The notes under the pieces are model-generated. The model was not told where the DNA came from, searched no databases, and worked only from the letters and a program-made list of their open reading frames with translations. The position numbers were made by a program, and so were the translations under genes. DNA of 64,000 bases from an uncultured Trichococcus sp. Lineage in GTDB: Bacteria > Bacillota > Bacilli > Lactobacillales > Aerococcaceae. This document shows, piece by piece, positions 50,480 through 59,352 of this stretch. The stretch is taken from positions 3,027,001 to 3,091,000 of the forward strand of contig NZ_OY764015.1 in NCBI RefSeq assembly GCF_963667775.1, given 5' to 3'. Each line of letters starts with the position of its first letter. Position 1 is the stretch's first letter.

Positions 50480-52012
50480 ATGACTGTCAATAAAGTTGGT
50501 AAAGAGATACCTGAAATGTATGCTGAGCAATACGGTGTTTTCGACGGGGAATTAGCGAACATCAAAGATTACCAAGAGTCCACCCGCAAAATCCATCCGG
50601 TGAAACCGCGCGACAAAAAATTGCTTGGGAGCCTCCGCGAAGCAATCGAAAAAACAGGTCTGAAAGACGGCATGACGATTTCTTTCCACCACCATTTCCG
50701 TGAGGGCGACTTCGTCATCAACATGGTAATGGATGAAATCGCCAAAATGGGCTTTAAAAACCTATCGATCGCACCAAGTTCGATCGCCAACGTCCACGAA
50801 CCGTTGATCGGCCACATCAAAAAAGGCGTTGTCACAAGCATCACATCAAGTGGTTTGCGTGACAAAGTCGGTGCTGCCATCTCTGAAGGCATCCTGGACA
50901 ACCCGGTTGTCATCCGTTCCCACGGCGGCCGCGCAAGAGCGATCGTGAGCGGGGATATCCACATCGACGTCGCTTTCCTGGGCGCGCCAAGTTCCGACGA
51001 ATACGGCAATGTGAACGGCTCCCACGGCAGAACAGCTTGCGGATCATTGGGATACGCAATGGTGGACGCGAAGTATGCGGATAAAGTCGTCGTCATCACG
51101 GACTCTTTGATGCCGTACCCGAACACGCCGATCAGCATCCCTCAAACAGATGTGGATTACGTTGTCGTAGTTGACGCAATCGGTGATCCTGAAGGTATCG
51201 CTAAAGGGGCAACCCGCTTCACGAAAAACCCTAAAGAGCTTTTGATCGCGGAATATGCTTCAAAAGTGATCACGAATTCACCATACTACAAACAAGGTTT
51301 CTCTTTCCAAACCGGTACCGGCGGCGCTTCGTTGGCTGTATCCCGCTTCTTGAAAGAATCCATGATCAACGATGGCATCACAGCGAGCTTTGCTTTGGGC
51401 GGCATCACAAACGCGATGGTGGAACTGCTTGAAGAAGGCCTTGTCGAAAAAGTCATTGACGTACAAGATTTCGATCACCCATCCGCAATCTCGTTAGGCA
51501 AAAATGCGAACCACTATGAAGTCGATGCGATCATGTATGCATCCCCATTAAGCAAAGGTTCTGTCATCAACCAATTGGATACAGCTATCTTGTCCGCTTT
51601 GGAAATCGATACGGACTTCAACGTGAACGTCATTACTGGTTCCGACGGCATCATCCGTGGCGCTTCCGGCGGCCACTCTGATACAAGTGCTGCCTGCAAG
51701 ATGAGTTTGGTCATCTCTCCGCTGATCCGTGGACGTATCCCGACAATCGTTGATACGGTAAACACTGTCGTAACACCTGGGTCAAGCGTCGATGTTGTCG
51801 TTACCGAATTGGGTATCGCCATCAACCCTGCCAGAGAAGATCTGATCAAACACTTCAAGACATTGGATGTGCCTCAATTCACGATCGACCAACTGAAGGA
51901 CATCGCGTATTCCATCGTTGGGTCTCCTGATCCGATCGAATATGGCGACAAAGTCGTTGCCCTGATCGAATACCGTGATGGCACGATAATCGATGTGGTA
52001 AAAAATGTCTGA
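50480..52012 (+). CDS. citF: Citrate lyase alpha subunit (citrate CoA-transferase)
   Basis: A 510-residue CoA-transferase-fold subunit that exchanges the acetyl group on CitD for citrate. It shows the family segments TISFHHHFREGDFVINMVMDEIAKMG, the glycine-rich GGRARAIVSGDIHIDVAFLGAPSSDEYGNVNG, and toward the end IIRGASGGHSDTSAACKMSLVISPLIRGRIPTIVD. The gene follows citE with a 2-bp gap and overlaps citX by 8 bp. The ribosome site GCGAGGAGG is inside the end of citE. Confidence 0.94.
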   Translation: MTVNKVGKEIPEMYAEQYGVFDGELANIKDYQESTRKIHPVKPRDKKLLGSLREAIEKTGLKDGMTISFHHHFREGDFVINMVMDEIAKMGFKNLSIAPSSIANVHEPLIGHIKKGVVTSITSSGLRDKVGAAISEGILDNPVVIRSHGGRARAIVSGDIHIDVAFLGAPSSDEYGNVNGSHGRTACGSLGYAMVDAKYADKVVVITDSLMPYPNTPISIPQTDVDYVVVVDAIGDPEGIAKGATRFTKNPKELLIAEYASKVITNSPYYKQGFSFQTGTGGASLAVSRFLKESMINDGITASFALGGITNAMVELLEEGLVEKVIDVQDFDHPSAISLGKNANHYEVDAIMYASPLSKGSVINQLDTAILSALEIDTDFNVNVITGSDGIIRGASGGHSDTSAACKMSLVISPLIRGRIPTIVDTVNTVVTPGSSVDVVVTELGIAINPAREDLIKHFKTLDVPQFTIDQLKDIAYSIVGSPDPIEYGDKVVALIEYRDGTIIDVVKNV

Positions 52013-52562
52013 TACAACTCTTTTTACTGAAGGGGAACGCGTTACTCTGGAAAATATGTTGGCGGTGCGTGAAAAACGTGTCGCCCTTCAACGGGAGTTA
52101 TTGAGCAGCCAGAAAGAAGACAGCCTTATGATGGCACTCATGAATATCCCTGGTCCGATAAAAAACAATCCACAGCTGGAAGAGGTCTTTGCTGCAGTTC
52201 TGGAACGGATCGAGGAAGTGCTGGGCAATGATCTGCCGCAAGCTTCGCTCTACCGGAATCTCAAGACAGGTACGGAATATTACATCCTTTCGCCATTGTC
52301 GCCTGCCCAGCTGAAGGGAAAAATGGTGATGATTGAAGAAACGCATCCATTCGGCCGATTGTTTGACTTGGATGTCCTTTGGATGGAAGGCAATGAGCTG
52401 AAGAGCATCAGCCGGACCGAATTAGGCTTGAATACAAGACGTTGCTTCATCTGCAATCGTGATGCAAAAGATTGCGGCCGCAGCCGTCGTCACACTATAG
52501 AAGAAATGCACACTGCCATTTCTAAAATAATACAAGAAGGAAGTGACCTATTACATGACTAA
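52005..52562 (+). CDS. citX: Apo-citrate lyase phosphoribosyl-dephospho-CoA transferase
   Basis: A 185-residue enzyme that attaches the prosthetic group made by CitG to Ser14 of CitD. The family signature G(R/P)LFDLDV appears as PFGRLFDLDVLW, and the cysteine-rich motif RRCFICNRDAKDCGRSRRHTIEEM lies near the C-terminus. It is a stand-alone CitX, not fused to CitG, and CitG is encoded on the opposite strand upstream. Overlaps citF by 8 bp and oadA by 8 bp, so the six genes citC to oadA are translationally linked. Confidence 0.92.
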   Translation: MSDTTLFTEGERVTLENMLAVREKRVALQRELLSSQKEDSLMMALMNIPGPIKNNPQLEEVFAAVLERIEEVLGNDLPQASLYRNLKTGTEYYILSPLSPAQLKGKMVMIEETHPFGRLFDLDVLWMEGNELKSISRTELGLNTRRCFICNRDAKDCGRSRRHTIEEMHTAISKIIQEGSDLLHD

Positions 52563-53949
52563 AGAAATCCGTTTTATGGAAACGGTCTTGCGTGATGGTC
52601 AACAAAGTTTGATCGCAACACGTATGCCACTATCAGATATGTTGCCGATCATCAAAACCATGGATGAAGCCGGCTACCATTCCATCGAAATGTGGGGAGG
52701 CGCTACCTTTGATTCTTGTATCCGCTATTTGAACGAGGATCCTTGGGAACGTCTGCGCACGATCCGTAAAGAAGTCAAAAATGCAAAATTGCAGATGCTT
52801 TTGCGTGGCCAGAACTTATTGGGATACAAACACTATTCCGATGATGTCGTCAGCGCATTTGTCGAAAAATCGATCAAAAACGGAATCGATGTTGTGCGTG
52901 TCTTCGATGCATTGAATGACCTGCGCAACCTGAAGACAGCCATCGATATCACCAAAAAGGCTGGCGGCCATTGCCAGACTGCAATCTCCTATACAACCAG
53001 CGAATTCCACACAGTCGACTATTTCGTCGGCTTGACGAAGGAAATGGCTAAAATGGGCGCAGATTCCATCTGCATCAAGGACATGGCCGGCGTTTTGACG
53101 CCAGCCGTCGCTTTTGAATTGGTAAGCAAAATCAAAGCTGCCGTGGATCTGCCTTTGGAAGTCCACACACATGCGACAAGCGGCATTGCTGAAATGACCT
53201 ACTTGAAAGCTGTTGAAGCCGGTGCCGATATCATCGACACAGCCATTTCCCCATTTGCTGGTGGCACAAGCCAACCAGCTACGGAATCCGTCGCAATCGC
53301 GTTGGAAGGTCTGGGCTATAACACGGGTCTTGATATGAACAAACTTGCAGAAATCGCCGACCACTTTGCACCGATCCGGGATCGTTTCCGCAACGAAGGC
53401 ATCCTGAACCCTAAAGTGAAGGACGTCGAGCCGAAAACATTGCTGTACCAAGTACCGGGCGGCATGCTTTCCAACTTGTTGAGCCAACTGACTGAACAAG
53501 GTTTGCAGGACAAATACGACGATGTATTGGCAGAAGTTCCGAAAGTGCGTGCGGACTTAGGCTATCCTCCATTGGTTACACCGTTATCGCAAATGGTCGG
53601 TACGCAAGCCTTGATGAACGTCATCTCGGGCGAGCGCTACAAACTTGTGCCTAACGAAATAAAGGAATATGTAAGAGGTCAATACGGCAAACCGCCTGTA
53701 GCGATTTCTGAAGAAATCACCAAAAAAATCATCGGCAACGAAGGCATCACAACTGTGCGACCTGCCGACCTGATCCTGCCGCAAATGCTTACATTTGAAA
53801 AAGAAATCAGCCTATATGCTAAATCCACAGAAGACGTCTTGATGTACGCTTTGTTCCCGCAACAAGCAAAAGACTTCCTTGGACGCAGAGAAGACAGATT
53901 CTACGATGTTCCATTACAGACTATCGAAGTTTCCATCGACGTAATTTAA
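52555..53949 (+). CDS. oadA: Oxaloacetate decarboxylase alpha subunit (carboxyltransferase), lacking biotin domain
   Basis: A 464-residue carboxyltransferase of the pyruvate carboxylase/PYC_OADA family. It carries FMETVLRDGQQSLIATRM (metal-binding Asp), DAGYHSIEMWGGATFDSCIRYLNEDPWERL, the carboxyl lysine in DSICIKDMAGVLTP, and LEVHTHATSGIAEM (His pair binding metal). The usual C-terminal biotinyl domain of Klebsiella OadA is absent; OadD supplies it. I use the ATG at 52555 with AAGGAAGTG upstream; GTG 52543 is the alternative. Last gene of the operon, followed by a strong terminator. Confidence 0.92.
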   Translation: MTKEIRFMETVLRDGQQSLIATRMPLSDMLPIIKTMDEAGYHSIEMWGGATFDSCIRYLNEDPWERLRTIRKEVKNAKLQMLLRGQNLLGYKHYSDDVVSAFVEKSIKNGIDVVRVFDALNDLRNLKTAIDITKKAGGHCQTAISYTTSEFHTVDYFVGLTKEMAKMGADSICIKDMAGVLTPAVAFELVSKIKAAVDLPLEVHTHATSGIAEMTYLKAVEAGADIIDTAISPFAGGTSQPATESVAIALEGLGYNTGLDMNKLAEIADHFAPIRDRFRNEGILNPKVKDVEPKTLLYQVPGGMLSNLLSQLTEQGLQDKYDDVLAEVPKVRADLGYPPLVTPLSQMVGTQALMNVISGERYKLVPNEIKEYVRGQYGKPPVAISEEITKKIIGNEGITTVRPADLILPQMLTFEKEISLYAKSTEDVLMYALFPQQAKDFLGRREDRFYDVPLQTIEVSIDVI

Positions 53950-53962
53950 ATAGTTGAAATTC

Positions 53963-54006
53963 AAAAAGCTCCAAGCTTACCTTATCGGTGCGCTTGGAGC
54001 TTTTTT
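53963..54006. terminator. Terminator of the oad-cit operon
   Basis: Hairpin AAAAAGCTCCAAGC / GCTTGGAGCTTTTTT right after oadA, flanked by A- and T-tracts; may serve both strands. Confidence 0.9.
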
Positions 54007-54053
54007 GGATTATTTCTGGGCATTCATTCAATTTACCGCTGGCTCTTCTTTCG

Positions 54054-54581
54054 TCAGGCATCCCAAATCTGTTTGGTGGAAAGTCCGGAAAGCAGTTGGC
54101 TGTTCTGGTTGCGTTTGACCAGATTATTGGTCCTGCGCTCCTCGTATCCGGAACAGATCATCTTTTCTTCAGCCGACTTGGGATGGATCAGCGGCATCAC
54201 AAAGTCCGGGTCTGAGCTGTCGGTGATGACGAACGTCAGGAAGGCGTAAGCGCAGATGCGGTTTTCGCCTGTGCGGACATCGGTGGCGGTCAATTTGGCG
54301 AAGGCTTCCACCGAAGTGTTGCCGCAGCCGGAAACATACGCTTCCACATAGATGGCCTCATTTTTCTGGACGGGCTGGATGAAAGCGACCAAATCGACAG
54401 TCGCGGTAAAGGAAGGTCGTTTGACGAAGTTGAATACGGCCCTTCCGCAGGCTGAGTCGAAGTGCGACATGATTTCGCCGCCGAATAGGGTGTCTTTATC
54501 GTTCAATTCGCTGTAGGACACGAACGCGGTGCGGATGTTACGTGTCTGGTTGCATGTCAGTTCTTTTTTTGTAGGATTCAT
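54054..54581 (-). CDS. Acyl-CoA thioesterase, hotdog fold (YkhA/BFIT type)
   Basis: A 175-residue cytoplasmic thioesterase that hydrolyses acyl-CoA. It opens with a hotdog helix pattern TLFGGEIMSHFDSACGRAVFNFVKRPSFTATVDLVAFIQPVQKNEAIYVEAYVSGCGNTSVEAFAKLTATD, including the family Asn/Asp active-site region (GGEIMSHFD) and the long strand VEAYVSG. Length fits a single-domain enzyme. The gene is convergent with oadA and has its own start after AGGAATGATGAT. Chain-length preference unknown. Confidence 0.87.
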   Translation of the reverse strand: MNPTKKELTCNQTRNIRTAFVSYSELNDKDTLFGGEIMSHFDSACGRAVFNFVKRPSFTATVDLVAFIQPVQKNEAIYVEAYVSGCGNTSVEAFAKLTATDVRTGENRICAYAFLTFVITDSSDPDFVMPLIHPKSAEEKMICSGYEERRTNNLVKRNQNSQLLSGLSTKQIWDA

Positions 54582-54794
54582 ATCATCATTCCTTGTTTGG
54601 ATTTTTTTTCATTGTATCATAGCTTTTTAGTTCAGAAGTGCCTTCCGGCCGCTTTTGTATTTTTCCGGTCGAGGGCTCTGGTTTGTATCCGTTTGCATAA
54701 CGTTATAAAATGAACACAGAGAGGGTTTCCTACCCGAAGGAAATGCTGCTTGCATCTGTCCGCCGAAACCAGCAGAAGAAAAGAGGGCTCGCCA

Positions 54795-56129
54795 ATGAAC
54801 AGAAAACTGATGCGCATGCTGATTGTTGCCGCTTACATCCTTCTCCCTGTGCTTATCGCTGCAGTCTCCCTCAGGAACAGAAGTTTCCTTTCCGCAGGCC
54901 CACCTTTTTTGGGAATCGTGTCCTATTCTTGGCTTTTGACGGGCGTCATCATCGCATCCCGGCCTAGATTCATCGAACATTATTTCAGCCTGGATAAACT
55001 GAATCGATTCCACGCCATCATGGCCGTTGTCGCCTTGTCTATCGGAGTCACCCATAAATTATGGGTGACGGCTCTTTGGGGCTGGGCATACCGCTATTCG
55101 ACCATCTTTGGGGACTTGGCCATCATCTTCTTTTTGACCATCGCCGTCCTTTCTGCACTCATCATGACGAACTGGTTCGGACGAAAGAAAATCGTCAAAA
55201 CGGCCAAAACAACTGTCAAAAAATATCCCATCGCCAACTACGAAAAAATGAAAGTCATCCATAATTTCAACATCCTCGCTGCCGCTTTTTTGGCTGTCCA
55301 TGTCTTGACCATGACCGTGATTGTGCAGGGGGACTACCTTGCAGCTGCGATTTTTGGAGGCTATTTCGCTTTGGCGTTTGGCCTGTATATCAACCACAAA
55401 TTCCTCAAACCAGTCAGACTCAAAAAAAACCTGTACACAGTCACCGCGACAACACAGGAAAAGGGCAATGTCCTGGAAGTCCATCTGAAGCCTGAAAAGG
55501 GGGAAGCATTCGCTTATCAAGCAGGGCAGTTTGTCTTCCTGCGCCTCTATGATGCGCACTATTCATCGGAAGAGCATCCTTTTTCGCTGATCAGCGCCCC
55601 GCAGGATCGGGATGAAGTCGCACTGGCCATCAAGGACTCGGGTGATTATACGCACCGGATCCAAACGTTGCAACCGGGGATAAAAGCCTCGCTTGAAGGT
55701 CCATATGGGGGTATGTGGCATGTTCAGGAAGGCATGCACGATAATGCTGTCAGTATGGTCATGTTTGCGGGAGGTATCGGGATCACGCCGATGCTGGGAA
55801 TATTGGAAAATAGTGTACGCTTGCAATTTCCGAACAGGACGGTACTGGTTTGGAGTCTGAAAGATCGGAATGAATATGGTTTTACCGAGAAACTGCAAAC
55901 TTTCAAGGAAAAGCTCCCAGATTTCCGTTTGGTGCCATTCTTTGCCAATGAGAGCGGCTTTCTTGATGAAGGGAAAATCGATAAGATTCTCCAGGAAAAT
56001 GAAATCCGATTTGAGGCTGCTGAGTACTTGTTGTGCGGTCCGCCGCCATTCATGAATGCCGTCGAAGCAGTTTTGCTCAAAAAAGGTGTCCCCAAAGAAC
56101 GCATCCACTATGAAACATTTGGTTTATGA
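54795..56129 (+). CDS. Ferric-reductase-like transmembrane flavocytochrome
   Basis: A 444-residue membrane oxidoreductase. The N-terminal 215 residues hold about six helices, with histidines in HAIMAVVALSIGVTHKLW, IHNFNILAAAFLAVHVLT and others suited to bind haem b (ferric-reductase-like domain). The C-terminal part is a ferredoxin reductase-like FAD/NAD(P)H module: HPFSLIS (FAD, RxYS-like), GPYGGMWH, VMFAGGIGITPMLGIL (NAD) and YLLCGPPPFMNAVEAVLLKKGV. It should carry electrons from NAD(P)H through FAD and haem across the membrane. ATG 54795 has AAGAGGG upstream. It overlaps, by its stop, the frame of the b5-domain lipoprotein gene. Confidence 0.85.
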   Translation: MNRKLMRMLIVAAYILLPVLIAAVSLRNRSFLSAGPPFLGIVSYSWLLTGVIIASRPRFIEHYFSLDKLNRFHAIMAVVALSIGVTHKLWVTALWGWAYRYSTIFGDLAIIFFLTIAVLSALIMTNWFGRKKIVKTAKTTVKKYPIANYEKMKVIHNFNILAAAFLAVHVLTMTVIVQGDYLAAAIFGGYFALAFGLYINHKFLKPVRLKKNLYTVTATTQEKGNVLEVHLKPEKGEAFAYQAGQFVFLRLYDAHYSSEEHPFSLISAPQDRDEVALAIKDSGDYTHRIQTLQPGIKASLEGPYGGMWHVQEGMHDNAVSMVMFAGGIGITPMLGILENSVRLQFPNRTVLVWSLKDRNEYGFTEKLQTFKEKLPDFRLVPFFANESGFLDEGKIDKILQENEIRFEAAEYLLCGPPPFMNAVEAVLLKKGVPKERIHYETFGL

Positions 56130-56146
56130 TGAAGGAGGAAACGAAA

Positions 56147-56518
56147 ATGACTAGAAGCAAATGGAGCCTGATGCTGCAAGCAGGCCTCGCTGGCCTTTTA
56201 TTGGTCGCATGTGCGCCTGACACTGTCGAAGACAGCGAAACAACGACTTCCGAAAGCGTATCGGTCAGCAGTTCGGCCGCGGAAATGCAAACCTTCACGC
56301 TTGAAGAACTCAGCCAATACACCGGCAAGGACGGCCAGCCTGGTTATGTTGCCGTCGATGGGGTAGTTTATGACGTCACAAACGTGGAAGCATGGAAAGA
56401 CGGGGAACATCAAATGGGATTGACTGCCGGCAATGAATTGTCGGAAGAAATCAATAGTTCGCCTCATGGCAAACAGGTACTTGAGGGATTGCCGATCGTG
56501 GGCGAGTTTGTCGAATGA
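56147..56518 (+). CDS. Cytochrome b5-domain surface lipoprotein
   Basis: A 123-residue exported lipoprotein. A type II signal peptide ends in the lipobox LVAC with Cys22, followed by a Ser/Thr/Glu linker. Residues 48-123 form a short cytochrome b5-like haem or steroid-binding domain: FTLEELSQYTGKDG, PGYVAVDGVVYDVTNV, and the haem-ligand pair expected in GEHQMGLTAG and SPHGKQVLEGLPIVGEFVE. I use ATG 56147 with AAGGAGG spaced 9 bases. It lies directly behind the flavocytochrome gene, so it is a candidate extracellular electron acceptor for it. Confidence 0.82.
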   Translation: MTRSKWSLMLQAGLAGLLLVACAPDTVEDSETTTSESVSVSSSAAEMQTFTLEELSQYTGKDGQPGYVAVDGVVYDVTNVEAWKDGEHQMGLTAGNELSEEINSSPHGKQVLEGLPIVGEFVE

Positions 56519-56536
56519 TTTTTGGTGACAACAAAG

Positions 56537-56570
56537 AAAATGGAGCTTTCCTTGGGAGGGCTCCATTTTC
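56537..56570 (+). terminator. Intrinsic terminator
   Basis: Hairpin AAAATGGAGC / GCTCCATTTT after the b5 lipoprotein gene. Confidence 0.82.
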
Positions 56571-56874
56571 CGATTGGATGGATACTGTGACAAAAAAGTG
56601 ACGAAAGAAACAGGTTTGCTTTCCGTCCGTCAGGATTTTTCGAAGACCTTTCCGAATTGGACAAATGGCTTCATAGAAAGGTTTCTGAGGCAGATTAGGG
56701 GTTCAGGGAACCTATTTTTCTCCAACGGTTCAATTTTGAACAGAATCCGAACCTTTCCAAAATAGGCTGTAAGTGCCTTCAGTTTTTTGGATAAAATGCC
56801 TATACTTGTTCTTGTAGGAAAGACGGTGCTGGCGCATCTGTCTGTTCCAGAACTATTTTGAGAGGGGACAAATC
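56571..56874. other. Intergenic stretch, only a possible promoter
   Basis: No gene of note. A TATACT box at 56801-56806 is the best -10 candidate for the GH3 gene, but no clear -35 is spaced to it. Confidence 0.4.
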
Positions 56875-58638
56875 ATGAGAGTCGATTTAACTACTAAACC
56901 TTATAACTTGGATGCCGAGGGAATCAAGTGGGTCAAAGATACGATTGCAGGCATGTCTGTCGAAGAAAAAATCGGGCAACTGTTCATCAATATGGGATCG
57001 GAACGCACGGAGGAATATTTGACGGGCGTATTGAACAACTATCACATCGGCGGAGTCCGCTATAATCCTGGCATGGCGGAAGAAGTATACGAGCAAAACA
57101 AAATTCTGCAGGAAAACAGCAAAATTCCGTTATTGATCGCTGCCAACACCGAAGCAGGCGGCAACGGTGCATGCAAAGACGGTACGTATGTCGGCGTTGA
57201 AGTGAAAATCGCAGCCACGAACGACACGAAGTACGCCTATGAAATGGGCCGCGTTTCCGGTGTTGAAGCTGCCGCTATCGGCTGCAACTGGAGTTTTGCT
57301 CCGATCGTGGACATCAACCGCAACTGGCGCAATCCGATCATCGCAACCCGTACATGGAGCGGCGATGTGGACAAGACGATCGCCATGTCATTGGCTTATA
57401 TGAAGGGTATCCAGGAGAGCGGCATCGCACCAGCGGCAAAACACTTCCCTGGGGACGGAATCGACGAACGCGACCAACATCTATCTTTCAGCGTAAACCC
57501 ATATTCCACTGAAGAATGGGATGCTACTTTCGGTAAAGTGTACGGCACTTTGTTCGATGCCGGCTTGCCTTCCATCATGGCAGGTCACATCTCTTTGCCA
57601 GAATACGTTAAACACTTCAACCCTGAAGCAACTGTTCAAGAACAGATTATGCCGGCTACTTTGAACAAATACATCCTGACAGACTTATTGCGCGACAAAA
57701 TGGGCTTCAACGGCTTGGTTGTTACCGATGCCAGCCACATGGTCGCGATGACTTCCGCCATGAAACGTCAAGATATGCTGCCGACAGCTATCGCTGCAGG
57801 GTCCGACTTGTTCTTGTTCTTCAATGATCCGGACGAAGATTTCCAATGGATGTTGGACGGCTACAACAACGGCGTCATCACTGACGATCGTTTGGAAGAA
57901 GCATTGACACGCATCTTAGGCACGAAAGCTGCTTTAGGCCTGCACAAAAAAGCGAAAACAGAAATCTTGCCGGCCAAAGAAGAAGCGATGGCTAAAATCG
58001 GCTTGCCGGAAAACAAAGCGATCGCAGTTGAGGTTGCCGACAAAGCGATCACTTTGGTCAAAAACAACCAAAACATCTTCCCGATCTCACCGGATAAAAC
58101 GAAACGTGTCCTTTTGGTCAACGTTGAAGGCCATAAAGGCGGCTTCGGCGCAATGATCGGCGGAGAAGCTGTTCGTCCTGTCGATACATTGAAAGGTATC
58201 CTGGAAGCTGAAGGCTTTGAAGTCTCCATCTGGGAATCTACCGAAGAACGGATCAATAAATTGCCGGAAGAAGAAAGAGCCGCGGCCGTTGCGAACGTGT
58301 ACGCTCAAAAACGTCCGATCAAAGATTTGATAGCGGCTTACGATTTGGTCATCAATGTAGCTTCAGTACAACCGAATACAGATCAACGCATCCAATGGCC
58401 AGCTTCAAAAGGAACACCGGACATTCCGTTCTATGTCCATGAAATCCCGACAATCTTTGTTTCTGTACAAGCACCGAACCACTTGGCTGACGTGCCGCAA
58501 GTACAAACTTACATCAACACATACGATTCAAAAGACTTCACGTTGCAAGCTCTTGTCGACAAGATGGTCGGCCGTTCTGAATTCACTGGTGTTTCTCCAG
58601 TTGATGCATTCTGCGGCTTCCTGGATACACGCTATTAA
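56875..58638 (+). CDS. Glycoside hydrolase family 3, probable beta-N-acetylhexosaminidase
   Basis: A 587-residue cytoplasmic GH3 enzyme without a signal peptide. The catalytic barrel (about 1-350) has AAKHFPGDGIDERDQHLS (the KHF(P/A)G motif of NagZ-type members, with an Asp/His pair suited as acid/base) and GFNGLVVTDASHM with the nucleophile Asp. The C-terminal part (from about residue 390) is the extra alpha/beta domain of two-domain forms. A role in cell-wall or chitooligosaccharide recycling is likely; the group also includes phosphorylases. Single gene with ribosome site GAGAGGGG and a downstream terminator. Confidence 0.82.
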   Translation: MRVDLTTKPYNLDAEGIKWVKDTIAGMSVEEKIGQLFINMGSERTEEYLTGVLNNYHIGGVRYNPGMAEEVYEQNKILQENSKIPLLIAANTEAGGNGACKDGTYVGVEVKIAATNDTKYAYEMGRVSGVEAAAIGCNWSFAPIVDINRNWRNPIIATRTWSGDVDKTIAMSLAYMKGIQESGIAPAAKHFPGDGIDERDQHLSFSVNPYSTEEWDATFGKVYGTLFDAGLPSIMAGHISLPEYVKHFNPEATVQEQIMPATLNKYILTDLLRDKMGFNGLVVTDASHMVAMTSAMKRQDMLPTAIAAGSDLFLFFNDPDEDFQWMLDGYNNGVITDDRLEEALTRILGTKAALGLHKKAKTEILPAKEEAMAKIGLPENKAIAVEVADKAITLVKNNQNIFPISPDKTKRVLLVNVEGHKGGFGAMIGGEAVRPVDTLKGILEAEGFEVSIWESTEERINKLPEEERAAAVANVYAQKRPIKDLIAAYDLVINVASVQPNTDQRIQWPASKGTPDIPFYVHEIPTIFVSVQAPNHLADVPQVQTYINTYDSKDFTLQALVDKMVGRSEFTGVSPVDAFCGFLDTRY

Positions 58639-58646
58639 TTGAAAAA

Positions 58647-58693
58647 GAAAAAGCTCCGCAGGTTCTTATTCCGTGAACCTGTGGAGCTTTTTT
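58647..58693 (+). terminator. Intrinsic terminator
   Basis: Hairpin AAAAAGCTCC-CAGGTTC / GAACCTG-GGAGCTTTTTT directly after the GH3 gene. Confidence 0.9.
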
Positions 58694-58857
58694 CGCACCT
58701 TTTTTAGTATTGGTGCGTTATCCCGCCAACGCGCATTCCCGAAAACATATTTGCAAGTGCATGGCAGTGGTGATAAAATGAAAGCAAATTCATTTATCAA
58801 AAAATGAATAATAGAGCCAAAAAGGCCCGAAAGCGTAAAGCCAGAGGAGGCAAAACG

Positions 58858-59352
58858 ATGAATAACGAATTGAAGGAAAAGATTCTGAAGATTATTGAAA
58901 AGAACAACAAATTGACTGATGAAGAAGTGGCGGTCATGTTGGGTGTTGACACAGAAGAAGTTGCAATTGCCGTGAAAGAGCTGGAAGCGGACAAAATCAT
59001 CTGCGGTTACCACACTTTGATCAATTGGGATAAGACCGGCGATGACGAAGTTTCTGCCATCATCGAATTGCGCGTAAATCCGCAAAGAGGATCCGGATTC
59101 GATCGTATCGCTGAAAAAGTATACCAATTCCCGGAAGTGGAGACCGTTTTCCTGATGTCCGGAGGCTTTGATTTTATGGTGCAGTTGAAGAAAGCACCGA
59201 TGAAGGAGATTGCACTGTTTGTCGCAAAACGTCTTTCTGTCATCGATGAAGTACAATCAACCACTACTCATTTCGTATTGAAACGTTATAAAGACCACGG
59301 CACGTTGTTCGTGGATGAGGGTGACGACAAACGGATGGTGTTGACTCCATGA
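58858..59352 (+). CDS. Lrp/AsnC family regulator
   Basis: A 164-residue regulator. The N-terminal helix-turn-helix is ELKEKILKIIEKNNKLTDEEVAVMLGVDTEEVAIAVKELEADKIICGY, followed by a RAM ligand-binding domain from about residue 70 (DEVSAIIELRVNPQRGSGFDRIAEKVYQFPEVETVFLMSGGFDFMVQL). I start at ATG 58858 with AGAGGAGG upstream; the longer frame from 58804 is a lysine-rich run. It overlaps the aminotransferase gene by 4 bp (ATGA), so the two are an operon. An amino acid is the likely ligand. Confidence 0.88.
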   Translation: MNNELKEKILKIIEKNNKLTDEEVAVMLGVDTEEVAIAVKELEADKIICGYHTLINWDKTGDDEVSAIIELRVNPQRGSGFDRIAEKVYQFPEVETVFLMSGGFDFMVQLKKAPMKEIALFVAKRLSVIDEVQSTTTHFVLKRYKDHGTLFVDEGDDKRMVLTP

